Shown here: positions 1-8,120 of the stretch, piece by piece | Layout of the letters: the number at the start of each line of letters is the position of its first letter | Numbering within the stretch: the first letter of the stretch is position 1 | NCBI GenBank assembly: GCA_018699495.1 | Contig: JABIQV010000001.1 | Coordinates: 1 to 60,018 of the forward strand | Direction: 5' to 3' | DNA: 60,018 nt | DNA from: a bacterium | GTDB taxonomy: Bacteria; Margulisbacteria; Marinamargulisbacteria; JABIPA01 | Position numbers and translations under genes: made by a program | Notes under the pieces: generated by a model | Database searches by the model: none | What the model was told of the DNA's origin: nothing | The model's input: the letters and a program-made list of their open reading frames with translations, nothing else

Positions 1-326
1 TCGCCTACTTTTAACATGTGTCCATTAATGGCATAAGCCGTCCCACAGACAAAATCAATCAGACGTTTTCCAGAATCAGGATCTAAGTACTTTAAATTTA
101 TAATAACTGGCTTATTTTCTCTTAAATATGTAGCAATACTCAATGAATCCTCATAAATTCTTGGCTCTTCAACTTTTATTTCAGACACTGGGAATGCTGA
201 TAAGTTTTGGTTTCTTACCACGGGTTCTTTAAACACTCCTAAACGAGGAATTGGAGTCAAATCCTCGTCATCATTCGTTTCTTGAAATCCAAAAAATTCT
301 TTTATTTTATCTAAAGTATCGGACAT
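1..326 (-). CDS. sepF: Cell division protein SepF, 3' part cut by window edge
   Basis: SepF is a cytoplasmic, membrane-associated protein that bundles FtsZ filaments and supports septum assembly. The first 108 codons are visible. An acidic linker follows an N-terminal amphipathic segment (residues 1-12, containing KEFFGF). The SepF core starts near residue 55, with the family's typical pattern SLSIATYLREN-KPVIINL, LDPDSGKRLIDFVCG and YAINGHM. The start ATG lies 7 nt after a GAGGA ribosome binding site. The gene sits 44 nt downstream of the yggS-type gene, the same ylmE-sepF order seen in many Gram-positives and Cyanobacteria. The C-terminus lies outside the window. Confidence 0.93.
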   Translation of the reverse strand, partial: MSDTLDKIKEFFGFQETNDDEDLTPIPRLGVFKEPVVRNQNLSAFPVSEIKVEEPRIYEDSLSIATYLRENKPVIINLKYLDPDSGKRLIDFVCGTAYAINGHMLKVG

Positions 327-370
327 ATTTGTTTCCTCGTTTGTTTCTTATTTATTTTGTGACATGCCAA

Positions 371-1030
371 TCAATTAAAAAAGTAACGTCCAATTCGAAC
401 CATGGAGGCTCCATTTTCAGCAGCAATCAAAAAATCATTTGTCATTCCCATGCTTAATATTTCAAAGGATGGATAGTTTTTCTTCAGTCTCTCAAAACAC
501 TGAAACACCTGCTGATAGCACATTTCTATTTGATGGATATCCTCTGTTAAAGGACCCATTGCCATCAGCCCCTTTATTTTAACATACCTGGGCAATTCTA
601 TCTTGCTTAATACATCGTCAATGTCTCGCTCAGAAAACCCATACTTGTTATCCTCTCCCGTAAAGTTTACCTGCAAAAATATAGAAATATTCTTTTGTTT
701 TTTAACCGCTAATTCAACAATTTTATTTAATACCTTTTCGCTATGGACGGACTGAATAACGTCAAAGTAATCGATAATCTTTGATAGTTTATTTGTCTGT
801 ATTGGTCCGATAAAATGCCAGACTATGCTAGACGAAAGATGTTCAATAAGCGGTATCGCATGTTGCAGTCTATTTTCGCCAAGATTAGTAAACCCTGCTT
901 CAATTAATTGTGAAATTTTGTCCTGGTCATAATATTTCGTTACCGCCAAGACAGTTGTGAGGGGGTTAACTTTATATAAACTTGTCTTTAGTTTATTTAT
1001 CCTCTTTTCAAGAGGCTCGGTAGACGACAC
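371..1030 (-). CDS. YggS/YlmE-family pyridoxal-phosphate homeostasis protein
   Basis: A 219-aa cytoplasmic single-domain PLP protein of the YggS/PROSC family, which buffers free PLP and affects amino-acid and keto-acid metabolism. Visible family motifs are the PLP lysine in AVTKYY (K32), GENRLQ, WHFIGPIQTNK and the C-terminal SMGMTNDF and VRIGRYFF. Length is slightly short of the usual 225-235 aa. The start is GTG, seven nucleotides after the stop of the ClpX-like gene. No ATG occurs upstream in frame, and an AGGAT-like purine run precedes it. It precedes sepF as in ylmE-ylmF operons, so a shared transcript with sepF is likely. Confidence 0.93.
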   Translation of the reverse strand: MSSTEPLEKRINKLKTSLYKVNPLTTVLAVTKYYDQDKISQLIEAGFTNLGENRLQHAIPLIEHLSSSIVWHFIGPIQTNKLSKIIDYFDVIQSVHSEKVLNKIVELAVKKQKNISIFLQVNFTGEDNKYGFSERDIDDVLSKIELPRYVKIKGLMAMGPLTEDIHQIEMCYQQVFQCFERLKKNYPSFEILSMGMTNDFLIAAENGASMVRIGRYFFN

Positions 1031-1037
1031 CAGATGG

Positions 1038-2462
1038 CTATCCTTTTTCCTTATTATTTTTTGATTTTTTTAGGCTATTTCCACGTTTTTTTAATTTTTT
1101 TAACTCTTTTTCAGATCCATCCAATATATCATCAGAAACCGTCCATTTTCCCTTAAACTCGTTTGGCAATTCGAATTTAAAGTCCCTAAATGCTTTTTCA
1201 ATAACTGTCATCAACCCTCTTGCTCCTGTTTTTTCCATTATAGCCAATGATGCAATTTTTTTGAGAAGTTTATCCGAAATTATGGTATCGATATCATAAT
1301 ACTTAAAAGATGCAATTAACTGATTTAAAATGGACGTTTCTGACTCCTTTAAAATTTGGAACAAGTCATTTTCGTCCAGTGAATTGCAGACGACTCTAAC
1401 CGGTAAACGACCCACAAACTCAGACTCCAACCCATAATCAATAAAATCTTGGGTCGACGAAAAACCAACTAACTGATTATCTTTATACCCTCTATTTTTT
1501 CTCTCAAAGCCAAATTTACTACCTTCTATACGTTTTCTGACGATGTTTTGAAGCCCGTCAAAGGCCCCGCTGACAATGAATAAAATATGTCTCGTATTTA
1601 TCGTCTCTTTTTTCTTGTTCTTTTTGCCCAAAAATCCCTGCAGCTGTGACTGAATATCCCAAGCGGTTTTTAAAGGAACATCTGTTTCTTCCATTAATTT
1701 CAACAAATTTGATTGAACACCTCTCCCGCTGACATCTTTACCAACCTTATCTGAGGACCCTGAAATCTTATCTATTTCATCTAAATAAATAATCCCATAT
1801 TGCGCCAAATCAGTATTTCCATTTGCTTTTGATACGAGTTGTCGGACGAGATCTTCAACATCTCCTCCAACATACCCTGTTTCAGTAAACTTAGTTGCGT
1901 CACTTTTTACAAACGGAACGCCGATTAAATCAGCAATACATTGAATTAGAAATGTTTTCCCCACGCCTGTCGGACCTACCATAATAACATTCTGTTTATG
2001 ATAATTTTTACACATATCTTTCAATTTCAAACATGATTTAACGTGGTTAAAATGGTCACAAACTGCAATTGACAACACCTTTTTTGCGTCGTCTTGTTTT
2101 ATAACAAACCGATCCAAATGAGCTTTGATTTCTTTGGGAATATAATCAAATATCAAATCTACCGTTTCGTTTTCTTCCGTCGATTCTACTTCAGATTTAA
2201 CATCTTCCGTTTGGCCAAATTCTTGGAAAAATAATTTAGATTTTATCCCCTGGCTCTTACTCATTAATTTGGTGATTTCACTGGCTAGATCATCAATATT
2301 ACTTAAGCGTTTTTTTACAGACGCAGTCCCTTTAGGCGCGTCCCCATCAAAAGGGGGTAAAGGGGTGAACACTCTTGCCTCAACGCTTTCCAGCTTATCT
2401 TTTTCGAATTCACTGCCTTTTTTATCATCACTTGATTTAATATCTTCTGAATTTGATTCCAT
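1038..2462 (-). CDS. ClpX-like AAA+ ATPase without zinc-binding domain
   Basis: A 474-aa AAA+ unfoldase related to ClpX. Residues 1-110 are acidic, low-complexity and lack the CxxC zinc-binding domain of classical ClpX. The ATPase core has Walker A GPTGVGKT, the pore loop GYVGGDVE, Walker B IIYLDEIDKI, the FVGRLPV motif and sensor-2 GARGL. The ClpX RKH pore loop is replaced by a lysine-rich insert (GKKNKKKE). The ClpP-docking loop position reads FGF instead of IGF, so ClpP binding is plausible. ATG at 2462 is chosen over an in-frame TTG eight codons upstream because a TATACT box ends 8 nt before it. It leads the yggS-sepF transcript. Substrates are unknown. Confidence 0.82.
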   Translation of the reverse strand: MESNSEDIKSSDDKKGSEFEKDKLESVEARVFTPLPPFDGDAPKGTASVKKRLSNIDDLASEITKLMSKSQGIKSKLFFQEFGQTEDVKSEVESTEENETVDLIFDYIPKEIKAHLDRFVIKQDDAKKVLSIAVCDHFNHVKSCLKLKDMCKNYHKQNVIMVGPTGVGKTFLIQCIADLIGVPFVKSDATKFTETGYVGGDVEDLVRQLVSKANGNTDLAQYGIIYLDEIDKISGSSDKVGKDVSGRGVQSNLLKLMEETDVPLKTAWDIQSQLQGFLGKKNKKKETINTRHILFIVSGAFDGLQNIVRKRIEGSKFGFERKNRGYKDNQLVGFSSTQDFIDYGLESEFVGRLPVRVVCNSLDENDLFQILKESETSILNQLIASFKYYDIDTIISDKLLKKIASLAIMEKTGARGLMTVIEKAFRDFKFELPNEFKGKWTVSDDILDGSEKELKKLKKRGNSLKKSKNNKEKG

Positions 2463-2470
2463 TAAAAGAA

Positions 2471-2499
2471 AGTATACACATGACAATTTTATGCGTCGA
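2471..2499 (-). promoter_or_regulatory. Promoter of the clpX-like gene, positioned for a leaderless mRNA
   Basis: On the minus strand TCGACG (2499-2494), a 17-nt spacer and TATACT (2476-2471) resemble a sigma-70 promoter. The -10 box ends 8 nt before the ATG at 2462, so transcription should begin at or next to the start codon. No Shine-Dalgarno sequence is present. It is divergent from the promoter at 2515-2544. Confidence 0.6.
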
Positions 2500-2514
2500 G
2501 ACTCCCCCTAAATC

Positions 2515-2544
2515 TTGACGCCCCCTTTTTTATACTGATATGTT
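2515..2544 (+). promoter_or_regulatory. Promoter of the pyrophosphatase-like gene, leaderless geometry
   Basis: TTGACG (2515-2520), an 18-nt spacer and TATGTT (2539-2544) are followed by six nucleotides and then the ATG at 2551. Initiation seven or so bases after the -10 box would place +1 at the start codon. No ribosome binding site is seen. Confidence 0.6.
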
Positions 2545-2550
2545 GGTTAA

Positions 2551-4563
2551 ATGAATCTTGGATTATCTTTAATTTTGACACTTTCTATATTCTTGACCAC
2601 TTATGGTCTATTTATTTTTCTAAACGTTTCCAAGATAAAAACCGACACGCCTGACCAGAACTTCGTTACGGGCCTAGTTATTGATGGCCTTAAAGCATAC
2701 TGGTATCGCCTATTTAGTTCGATTATCCAAGTTTTAATCTCTTTAATTGCGGTCGTTGCATTATTTACTTATTTTTTTGACAAACTGTTTATGGTGGACC
2801 AAATTCTGGGGTTCCTTATGGGCGGAATTGCTATGCTTCTTGTTTCTTTTGTTAGTTTTACATTATATCCTAAACTCATTCCAGCGATAATCAGCCAAAA
2901 TTTAGGGTACTTAAAAGATGGGATTCTTATTCAATATAAAACGACATCCTCTCTGTCATTTTTAATCAATAGCCTCCCCATGATTTTTCTTTGTATTTCG
3001 TTGTTAATATTTGATATAGAGGTCATTATTGGATTTAGTTTAGGGCTAATATTCACGGCATTATTTTTACGCATTGGTGGAGGTCTTTATTATACTAGTT
3101 CAGATTTGGCTAACCAATTAAGTTTCGAATTTGGTGAAAACATTCCTCAGGACGACAAACGCAACCCAGGTTCAATCATGGAACTTATTGGGATTTATAT
3201 TAGCCAAATAACTGGATTCATTTGCGATGTTTTAGGGTCGTACATATTTTCGGTTGCAGGCTGCTTATTAACCATATTTAGCCTGACAAAATTTCAAATC
3301 GTGCCCAATGAAATACTTAACAACTTTTATTTTTTTCCTTTTATGATGATATTTTCTGGTCTTTCATCATCGTTTATTTCTTATTTTTATTGTGTGGTTA
3401 GAATCAAAAATGGAAAACACTCAAATTTTCTGCTCGAAGGAATTTATTTATCTATTATCCTGTGCGGATTTTCTGCGTTTATTGTTTCCCGAATTACCGC
3501 CAATCAAATTGTTTCGTTCTTGCCGTTTATATTTGGTCTAATTGGGGCCATTTTAATATGTTTTTTATCTGAATACATTACCTCTCAACGGTTTCAGCCG
3601 AGTAAACCATCTTGCAGCACTGCCCAATTTGGAAGTATTCTTCCTTTTTTAAGCAGTAGTTCTTTAGGATACAAGACAAATAGTGTTTTTTTATTTATTT
3701 CGTTTTCCTTTCTCTCTGCTAGTTATTTGGTTTCCGGTACCGTTGGAATGATTATCGCAATATTTGGATTTGTTTCTGTTACGCACACTATTTTACAAAC
3801 CAAGATCTTCTCTCATTTTTCTGTAATAACTTCAAAACTCTCGACACTTAGCTCTGCAAAACAAATATCGATGCACCATCTAAAAAAAACAGAGGAGATA
3901 GGGTCTACCACAGTAGCCGTTGGAAATGGATATGCCACTGCAGCAGCGATTCTTGCAACGTTTTCTATATTATTTTCATTTATTTATATTCAGCACTACG
4001 ATTTCAAATCACTCCTTATCGTTGATTTTAGATTACTCATAGGGATTCTTATTGGGCTAACATTACCTTTCACCGTTGTAAGTTACTTATTGAAAGCTCT
4101 ATCTTCACAAACCATTACCATTCTTAAAGAGATATCGAGGCAATACAAAGAAATTCCTTATTTAATGGAAAACAAATCACATCCAGACATTATTCGGCTA
4201 TCTGACCACACAACCTTCATGTCTATGAACGCCATGATTGTCCCAGGAATCCTTATTGGACTCGTTCCCATAGCATTGGGTTTCGTTTTTGGAATAAAGC
4301 TCAGCATAGGCTTAATAATCGGCTGTTTTTTTACAGGATTCAATCAAGGCCTCTTTTGGGCAGTTACCGGAGATAGCCTTCATTTTGCTAAACGTCATAT
4401 CGAAGATGGTCATTTTGGAGGTAAAAATAGCGAGACGTTCTATAATATTCGAAGTGTTGATCATATTGGGAAGGCCTATCGTGACCTTTTAAATCCAACC
4501 TTAAATATTTTAATAAAGGCCGTTACAATTATTTCTATCTTTGTCATTTTAAATCTTGCGTAA
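2551..4563 (+). CDS. Degenerate membrane-bound pyrophosphatase (HppA) homologue, probably not a hydrolase
   Basis: A 670-aa protein with about 15-16 hydrophobic segments that aligns without gaps to ion-pumping membrane pyrophosphatases in several blocks: RIGGGLY and DDKRNP (174-206), EEIGSTTVAVGNGY (448-461), the REIPY-like segment KEIPYLME, and GHFGGK to LNPTLNILIK (620-656). Fold and length match the family. Catalytic positions do not. In the first motif D185 and D226 remain, but the second aspartate is Q189, the lysine is E193, and the DN-VGDN-VGD series reads E211, I215, Q219. The DNAGG block is absent, and in the last motif the second Asp is K641 and the Lys is R644. I infer a non-hydrolytic membrane protein (transport, sensing or scaffold). 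It is followed closely by tpiA and a cyclophilin gene. Confidence 0.75.
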   Translation: MNLGLSLILTLSIFLTTYGLFIFLNVSKIKTDTPDQNFVTGLVIDGLKAYWYRLFSSIIQVLISLIAVVALFTYFFDKLFMVDQILGFLMGGIAMLLVSFVSFTLYPKLIPAIISQNLGYLKDGILIQYKTTSSLSFLINSLPMIFLCISLLIFDIEVIIGFSLGLIFTALFLRIGGGLYYTSSDLANQLSFEFGENIPQDDKRNPGSIMELIGIYISQITGFICDVLGSYIFSVAGCLLTIFSLTKFQIVPNEILNNFYFFPFMMIFSGLSSSFISYFYCVVRIKNGKHSNFLLEGIYLSIILCGFSAFIVSRITANQIVSFLPFIFGLIGAILICFLSEYITSQRFQPSKPSCSTAQFGSILPFLSSSSLGYKTNSVFLFISFSFLSASYLVSGTVGMIIAIFGFVSVTHTILQTKIFSHFSVITSKLSTLSSAKQISMHHLKKTEEIGSTTVAVGNGYATAAAILATFSILFSFIYIQHYDFKSLLIVDFRLLIGILIGLTLPFTVVSYLLKALSSQTITILKEISRQYKEIPYLMENKSHPDIIRLSDHTTFMSMNAMIVPGILIGLVPIALGFVFGIKLSIGLIIGCFFTGFNQGLFWAVTGDSLHFAKRHIEDGHFGGKNSETFYNIRSVDHIGKAYRDLLNPTLNILIKAVTIISIFVILNLA

Positions 4564-4596
4564 CATATAAAGTATAAATAGAAGGAGTCCACCATA

Positions 4597-5385
4597 ATGA
4601 GAAAGCCAATAATTGCTGCAAACTGGAAAATGAATAAAACGATCAAAGAAAGTCAATTATTCATGCAGAAGTTTTTATTTGATTACACACCTATTAGCTG
4701 TGACATCGTAATTTGTCCGCCCGTAACTGCTCTTTCGAGTGTAGGATCGATTATCTCTGGTTCTTCGTACAGTTCCTCTATAAAATTAGGAACTCAAAAT
4801 TGTCACTGGGAAGAAAAAGGGGCTTACACAGGTGAGGTTTCATTGCCTATGCTCAAAGAATTTTCCGTAAATTCCGTTATCATCGGACACTCAGAACGAC
4901 GCCAATATTTTTCAGAAACGAACCAAACCGTGAATAAAAAACTTAAAGCAATTTATTCTCAAAATTTGCGTCCGATATTCTGTATTGGCGAATCATTAGA
5001 GCAACGAGAAGCTGGGAATACATTCACTGTATTGTCAACGCAATTAAATGAAGGTCTTGATGATATTTCGATTACATCTGGTGAAGATATTGTTATTGCG
5101 TACGAACCTATATGGGCCATTGGCACAGGAAATGTAGCGACTCCAAAACAAATTCAAGCTGTTCATTCGTTTATCCGAGAAACGTTATCTGTATTATTTT
5201 CTCCATCTATTGCATCAGCCATTCGTATTCAATACGGAGGTTCTGTTAAACCATCAAACATTGAATCGATCATGCAATTAAAAGACGTAGATGGGGCATT
5301 GGTAGGTGGTGCAAGTTTAGAACCAGACGACTTTATGAGTCTTATACAGATAGCTTGTAAAGCTAAAGAACAGATACGTTCATAA
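4597..5385 (+). CDS. tpiA: Triose-phosphate isomerase
   Basis: TIM interconverts dihydroxyacetone phosphate and glyceraldehyde 3-phosphate in central glycolysis. The 262-aa sequence shows all signature elements: the N-terminal substrate-binding N9 and K11 (AANWKMN), the catalytic histidine in IIGHSERR, the catalytic glutamate in AYEPIWAIGTG with the flexible loop, and the phosphate-binding YGGSV and GALVGGASL near the C-terminus. A GAAGGAG ribosome binding site lies 8 nt before the ATG. It begins 33 nt after the pyrophosphatase-like gene and precedes the cyclophilin gene, suggesting one transcript. No other glycolytic gene is nearby. Confidence 0.97.
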   Translation: MRKPIIAANWKMNKTIKESQLFMQKFLFDYTPISCDIVICPPVTALSSVGSIISGSSYSSSIKLGTQNCHWEEKGAYTGEVSLPMLKEFSVNSVIIGHSERRQYFSETNQTVNKKLKAIYSQNLRPIFCIGESLEQREAGNTFTVLSTQLNEGLDDISITSGEDIVIAYEPIWAIGTGNVATPKQIQAVHSFIRETLSVLFSPSIASAIRIQYGGSVKPSNIESIMQLKDVDGALVGGASLEPDDFMSLIQIACKAKEQIRS

Positions 5386-5413
5386 CCCAATAACAAATTA
5401 AAAGGAATCCAAT

Positions 5414-6046
5414 ATGATACATTTTACAAACACTTTTTTTATCAAACGTCTTAAACAATTAGCCCCTTTTATTGTGCTAATCGCTCTGTCACTAAACATA
5501 TGGGCTGAACCCCAACCAAAAATTCTTATCCAGACTAATAAAGGAGATATCATTCTTGAACTAGATGCCGAAAAAGCACCTCTTTCCGTCAAAAACTTTA
5601 TAACCTACACAGAATCGGGATTTTATACCGACACAATATTTCACAGAATCATTAAAAACTTCATGATTCAGGGAGGCGGGTTTACAAAATCATTTGACCG
5701 TAAAAAGGTTAATTCGCCAATTAAAAATGAAGCTAAAAATGGTTTGAAAAATAAAAAAGGAACAATTTCAATGGCCAGAACAAACGTTTGGGATAGTGCG
5801 ACATCTCAATTTTTTATAAATTTGGTAGATAACGGATTTTTAGATAATCAATATGCAGTATTTGGAAAGGTAATCACAGGTATTGAAGTTGTCGATAAAA
5901 TTGGAAACTTAAAAACACAAGCGTTAAACTCTTCATTTCAAAACATTCCCTATGAACCAGTCGTAATAAAATCAGTTACGGTACTAGGAAATAAAAAAAC
6001 GAATAACGCACCGTCCTCTAATAAGAGCACAGAGATACGTAAATAA
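5414..6046 (+). CDS. Secreted cyclophilin-type peptidyl-prolyl isomerase
   Basis: A 210-aa PpiA-like cyclophilin that isomerises Xaa-Pro bonds during folding of exported proteins. Residues 1-31 form a signal peptide (basic N-terminus, hydrophobic core, ending WAEP), so the mature protein is periplasmic or lipid-exposed. The cyclophilin core from residue 37 has TNKGDIILEL, the active-site block FHRIIKNFMIQGG and ATSQFFINL, and the closing FGKVITGIEVVDKI. A lysine/serine-rich tail of about 20 residues follows. An AAAGGA ribosome binding site precedes the ATG, 28 nt after tpiA. It is the last gene of the 2551-6046 cluster. Confidence 0.93.
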   Translation: MIHFTNTFFIKRLKQLAPFIVLIALSLNIWAEPQPKILIQTNKGDIILELDAEKAPLSVKNFITYTESGFYTDTIFHRIIKNFMIQGGGFTKSFDRKKVNSPIKNEAKNGLKNKKGTISMARTNVWDSATSQFFINLVDNGFLDNQYAVFGKVITGIEVVDKIGNLKTQALNSSFQNIPYEPVVIKSVTVLGNKKTNNAPSSNKSTEIRK

Positions 6047-6064
6047 GATAAATCTAAACATTTA

Positions 6065-6113
6065 CAAGAATATTTAGACGGCTCACTTTTCAATAAAAGT
6101 CCAAATATTCTTG
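6065..6113 (+). terminator. Possible terminator after the cyclophilin gene
   Basis: An 11-bp perfect inverted repeat (6065-6075 with 6103-6113) encloses a 27-nt loop and is followed by a short U-rich stretch (TTGTTTG). The stem is AT-rich, so its strength is doubtful. Confidence 0.4.
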
Positions 6114-6233
6114 TTGTTTGCTAGTCGACTAAACTAATAAATAGTTTCTTTATTCTCAACACTTTAAGATAAGTTGATAAAGATCTAGCGCCCCTTAACG
6201 AAAAAAGCGAATCCTTGGAGATTCAAAAAAAGT

Positions 6234-6273
6234 TCAGGTGGAGTTTTGTATTAATACAAAACTCCACCTGAAG
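6234..6273 (-). terminator. Strong intrinsic terminator of folD, 40-bp perfect palindrome
   Basis: Positions 6234-6273 form a 40-bp perfect palindrome, giving an 18-bp or longer hairpin with the GC-rich outer block CAGGTGGAG. On the minus strand it lies 26 nt after the folD stop and is followed by CTTTTTTTG, the classic U-tract. Reading from the plus strand it is only followed by an A-rich run, so the main direction is folD termination, with possible protection against transcripts from the left. Confidence 0.85.
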
Positions 6274-6299
6274 ATCAATAAAAATAAACGCGAACGATT

Positions 6300-7223
6300 T
6301 TAGACCCTATCAAGGTAGGATTTGAGGGTATTCTTCATTAACATTGCAATTGTCATAGGTCCTACGCCTCCGGGAACAGGCGTAATTAAACGTGCCTTCT
6401 TACTCGCTCCCTCAAAATCAACATCTCCTACCAATTTATACCCACGTTCCCTCGTCGAATCATCAACTCTGTTAACACCGACATCAATCACTACGGCACC
6501 CTCTTTCACCATGTCCTCTTTGACAAATAATGGCTGACCTATTGCAGCAATCAGAATATCCGCCTGTAAGGTAATCTCTTTTAAATTCTTTGTACGAGAA
6601 TGACAAACTGTTACTGTCGCATTCCCAGGTTCCCCTGGCTCCGATTTTTGAATTAACATTGCGCTTAATGGCTTCCCTACGATATTGCTTCGTCCAACTA
6701 TAACAACATGTTTACCAGACGTTTCAACCTTGTACGCTTTTAATAACTCACATACACCAAAAGGGGTACATGACTTAAACGTAGGTAACCCTAATAATAA
6801 TTTTCCGACATTAACGGGGTGAAACCCATCGACATCCTTTTCGTGAGATATTAAGTCTAACAATTTTCGCTCATTCAATCCTTTTGGAAGTGGAACTTGA
6901 AGTAAAATTCCGTCCACATCTTGGTCATTGTTAAGCCGCTCAATTAAGGCGATTAGTTCGTCTTCGGTAACTGCCGCACTAAGAACATAATCAAAAGACT
7001 TCATTCCTAGGGATTCACAAACTTTTTTCTTTCTCCCAACATAAGTTGCCGATGCAGGATCGTTCCCAACTAATATTACAGCTAGCCCTGGACGTCTTTT
7101 TCCTGACGAAATCAGTCCTTCTATTTTTTCTTTAAGGTCTACAAGTAACTGATCAGACACTTTCTTTCCGTCTATAATTTGTACCATATCAATCATTTTT
7201 AATTCTCCAATATTACTTAACAT
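6300..7223 (-). CDS. folD: Bifunctional methylene-THF dehydrogenase / methenyl-THF cyclohydrolase
   Basis: FolD carries out two steps of one-carbon metabolism, converting 5,10-methylene-THF to 10-formyl-THF with NADP. The 307-aa protein has the N-terminal catalytic domain with SATYVGRKKK (Tyr and Lys), DGILLQVPLP, the Rossmann domain with VIVGRSNIVGKPLSAML, and the C-terminal TPVPGGVGPMT. Two starts are possible: the first ATG (7223) has GGAG six bases upstream and is used here. A second ATG nine codons later (MIDMVQ) also has a GGAG-type site and fits the family N-terminus. It lies 35 nt after the dUTPase gene and ends in a strong terminator. Confidence 0.97.
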   Translation of the reverse strand: MLSNIGELKMIDMVQIIDGKKVSDQLLVDLKEKIEGLISSGKRRPGLAVILVGNDPASATYVGRKKKVCESLGMKSFDYVLSAAVTEDELIALIERLNNDQDVDGILLQVPLPKGLNERKLLDLISHEKDVDGFHPVNVGKLLLGLPTFKSCTPFGVCELLKAYKVETSGKHVVIVGRSNIVGKPLSAMLIQKSEPGEPGNATVTVCHSRTKNLKEITLQADILIAAIGQPLFVKEDMVKEGAVVIDVGVNRVDDSTRERGYKLVGDVDFEGASKKARLITPVPGGVGPMTIAMLMKNTLKSYLDRV

Positions 7224-7258
7224 AAACGTCTCCTATTAGGACTCCTAATTTAACTTAC

Positions 7259-7675
7259 CTATTTTTTATCACTTTCATTTATAACAAAGCGTTTATTATC
7301 TTCCACGCCACCCTTATATTTATCGTAGGTACCCTCTTTGTATCCTTCATCTTGCCGTTTATGATTGAGTTTATTTTTTTTAAAATACAGTTCAAAGACC
7401 TCTTTTGCGTCTAACCCCGACACTGAACACATTGATACCCAAAAATGTAGCATATCAACTAACTCGATTTTAACGTTATCCCAATCTTCTTCGTCCTTTT
7501 TCCACCATTTCCAGTTTAAACTGTCGACAGCTTCCGCGGACTCTTGCCTTAACGCTAGTTCAAAATTAAGAAACCATTTTCTTCTTATGTCTGGGTCTTT
7601 AATATCTGTATATAAGCTAGGGTTTATTTTTTCGTTCAATTCAATTTGTTTGTCAAAAATATCTTGTAGTTCCAT
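7259..7675 (-). CDS. Dimeric all-alpha dUTPase (dUTPase_2 / MazG-like superfamily)
   Basis: A 138-aa protein resembling dimeric dUTP diphosphatases, which hydrolyse dUTP to dUMP and keep uracil out of DNA. Support comes from the N-terminal LQDIFDKQIELNE, the helix with metal-binding acids (ALRQESAEAVDSLNWKWWKK) and the second acidic helix VKIELVDMLHFW. This ExxE and ExxD arrangement is typical of the all-alpha NTP pyrophosphatases. The basic KKNKLNHKRQDEGYKEG segment matches the C-terminal part of the family. The protein is shorter than many members. AAGGAG lies 11 nt before the ATG. Upstream of folD, probably one transcript; dUTPase supplies dUMP, which uses the methylene-THF pool. Confidence 0.8.
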   Translation of the reverse strand: MELQDIFDKQIELNEKINPSLYTDIKDPDIRRKWFLNFELALRQESAEAVDSLNWKWWKKDEEDWDNVKIELVDMLHFWVSMCSVSGLDAKEVFELYFKKNKLNHKRQDEGYKEGTYDKYKGGVEDNKRFVINESDKK

Positions 7676-8120
7676 TTTGTTTTAGTCTCCTTTATATTAA
7701 GGCTCTTATTTTAACGCCTTTCCTTTGAACAATAAAATGGAAATGTGTTTTTATAATATTTAATAATTCGTTTAAACTCATTTAAGTAACCGTTACAATT
7801 TCATTCCATAAAAAAAGAAGCTAAAAACTTATGTATTAACACACATTAGTCCATTCACATATTTTGAATTTTTGGATAAACGAAACGGAAAGTGATTACT
7901 TACTTTATCCGCTATTTCATTCGAATCGGAAGCATACTTCAATTCTAAAATTTAACGCCTAAACAATTATTAACCAGCCTACTAGTCTTTAGTAACATTC
8001 AAACTATATCCGAAATTTAAGAACACAACTAATTGCTAGCTCCTGACAAAAATTACTTGAATTATTCAACCCATATAAAAATCCCTTTTGACTTAAAAAA
8101 CAGCATGCTATCATACTAAA
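7676..8120. other. Intergenic region between dUTPase and leuA
   Basis: About 445 nt without a supportable gene. Both flanking genes diverge from it. The right end carries the leuA promoter described separately; the rest is AT-rich, with no RNA gene or obvious operator visible to me. No T-box or leucine-attenuator peptide was recognised. Confidence 0.5.
8088..8117 (+). promoter_or_regulatory. leuA promoter, leaderless geometry
   Basis: TTGACT (8088-8093) is followed by two candidate -10 boxes: TATCAT (8109-8114, 15-nt spacer) or CATACT (8112-8117, 18-nt spacer). The leuA ATG is at 8121. Either choice places transcription start at or within a few bases of the start codon. No ribosome binding site is present. 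Confidence 0.5.

Noticed and set aside
2462-2486. Upstream TTG start for the ClpX-like gene
   Set aside because: The TTG lies upstream of or within the promoter (-10 box at 2471-2476), so it would not be on the mRNA.
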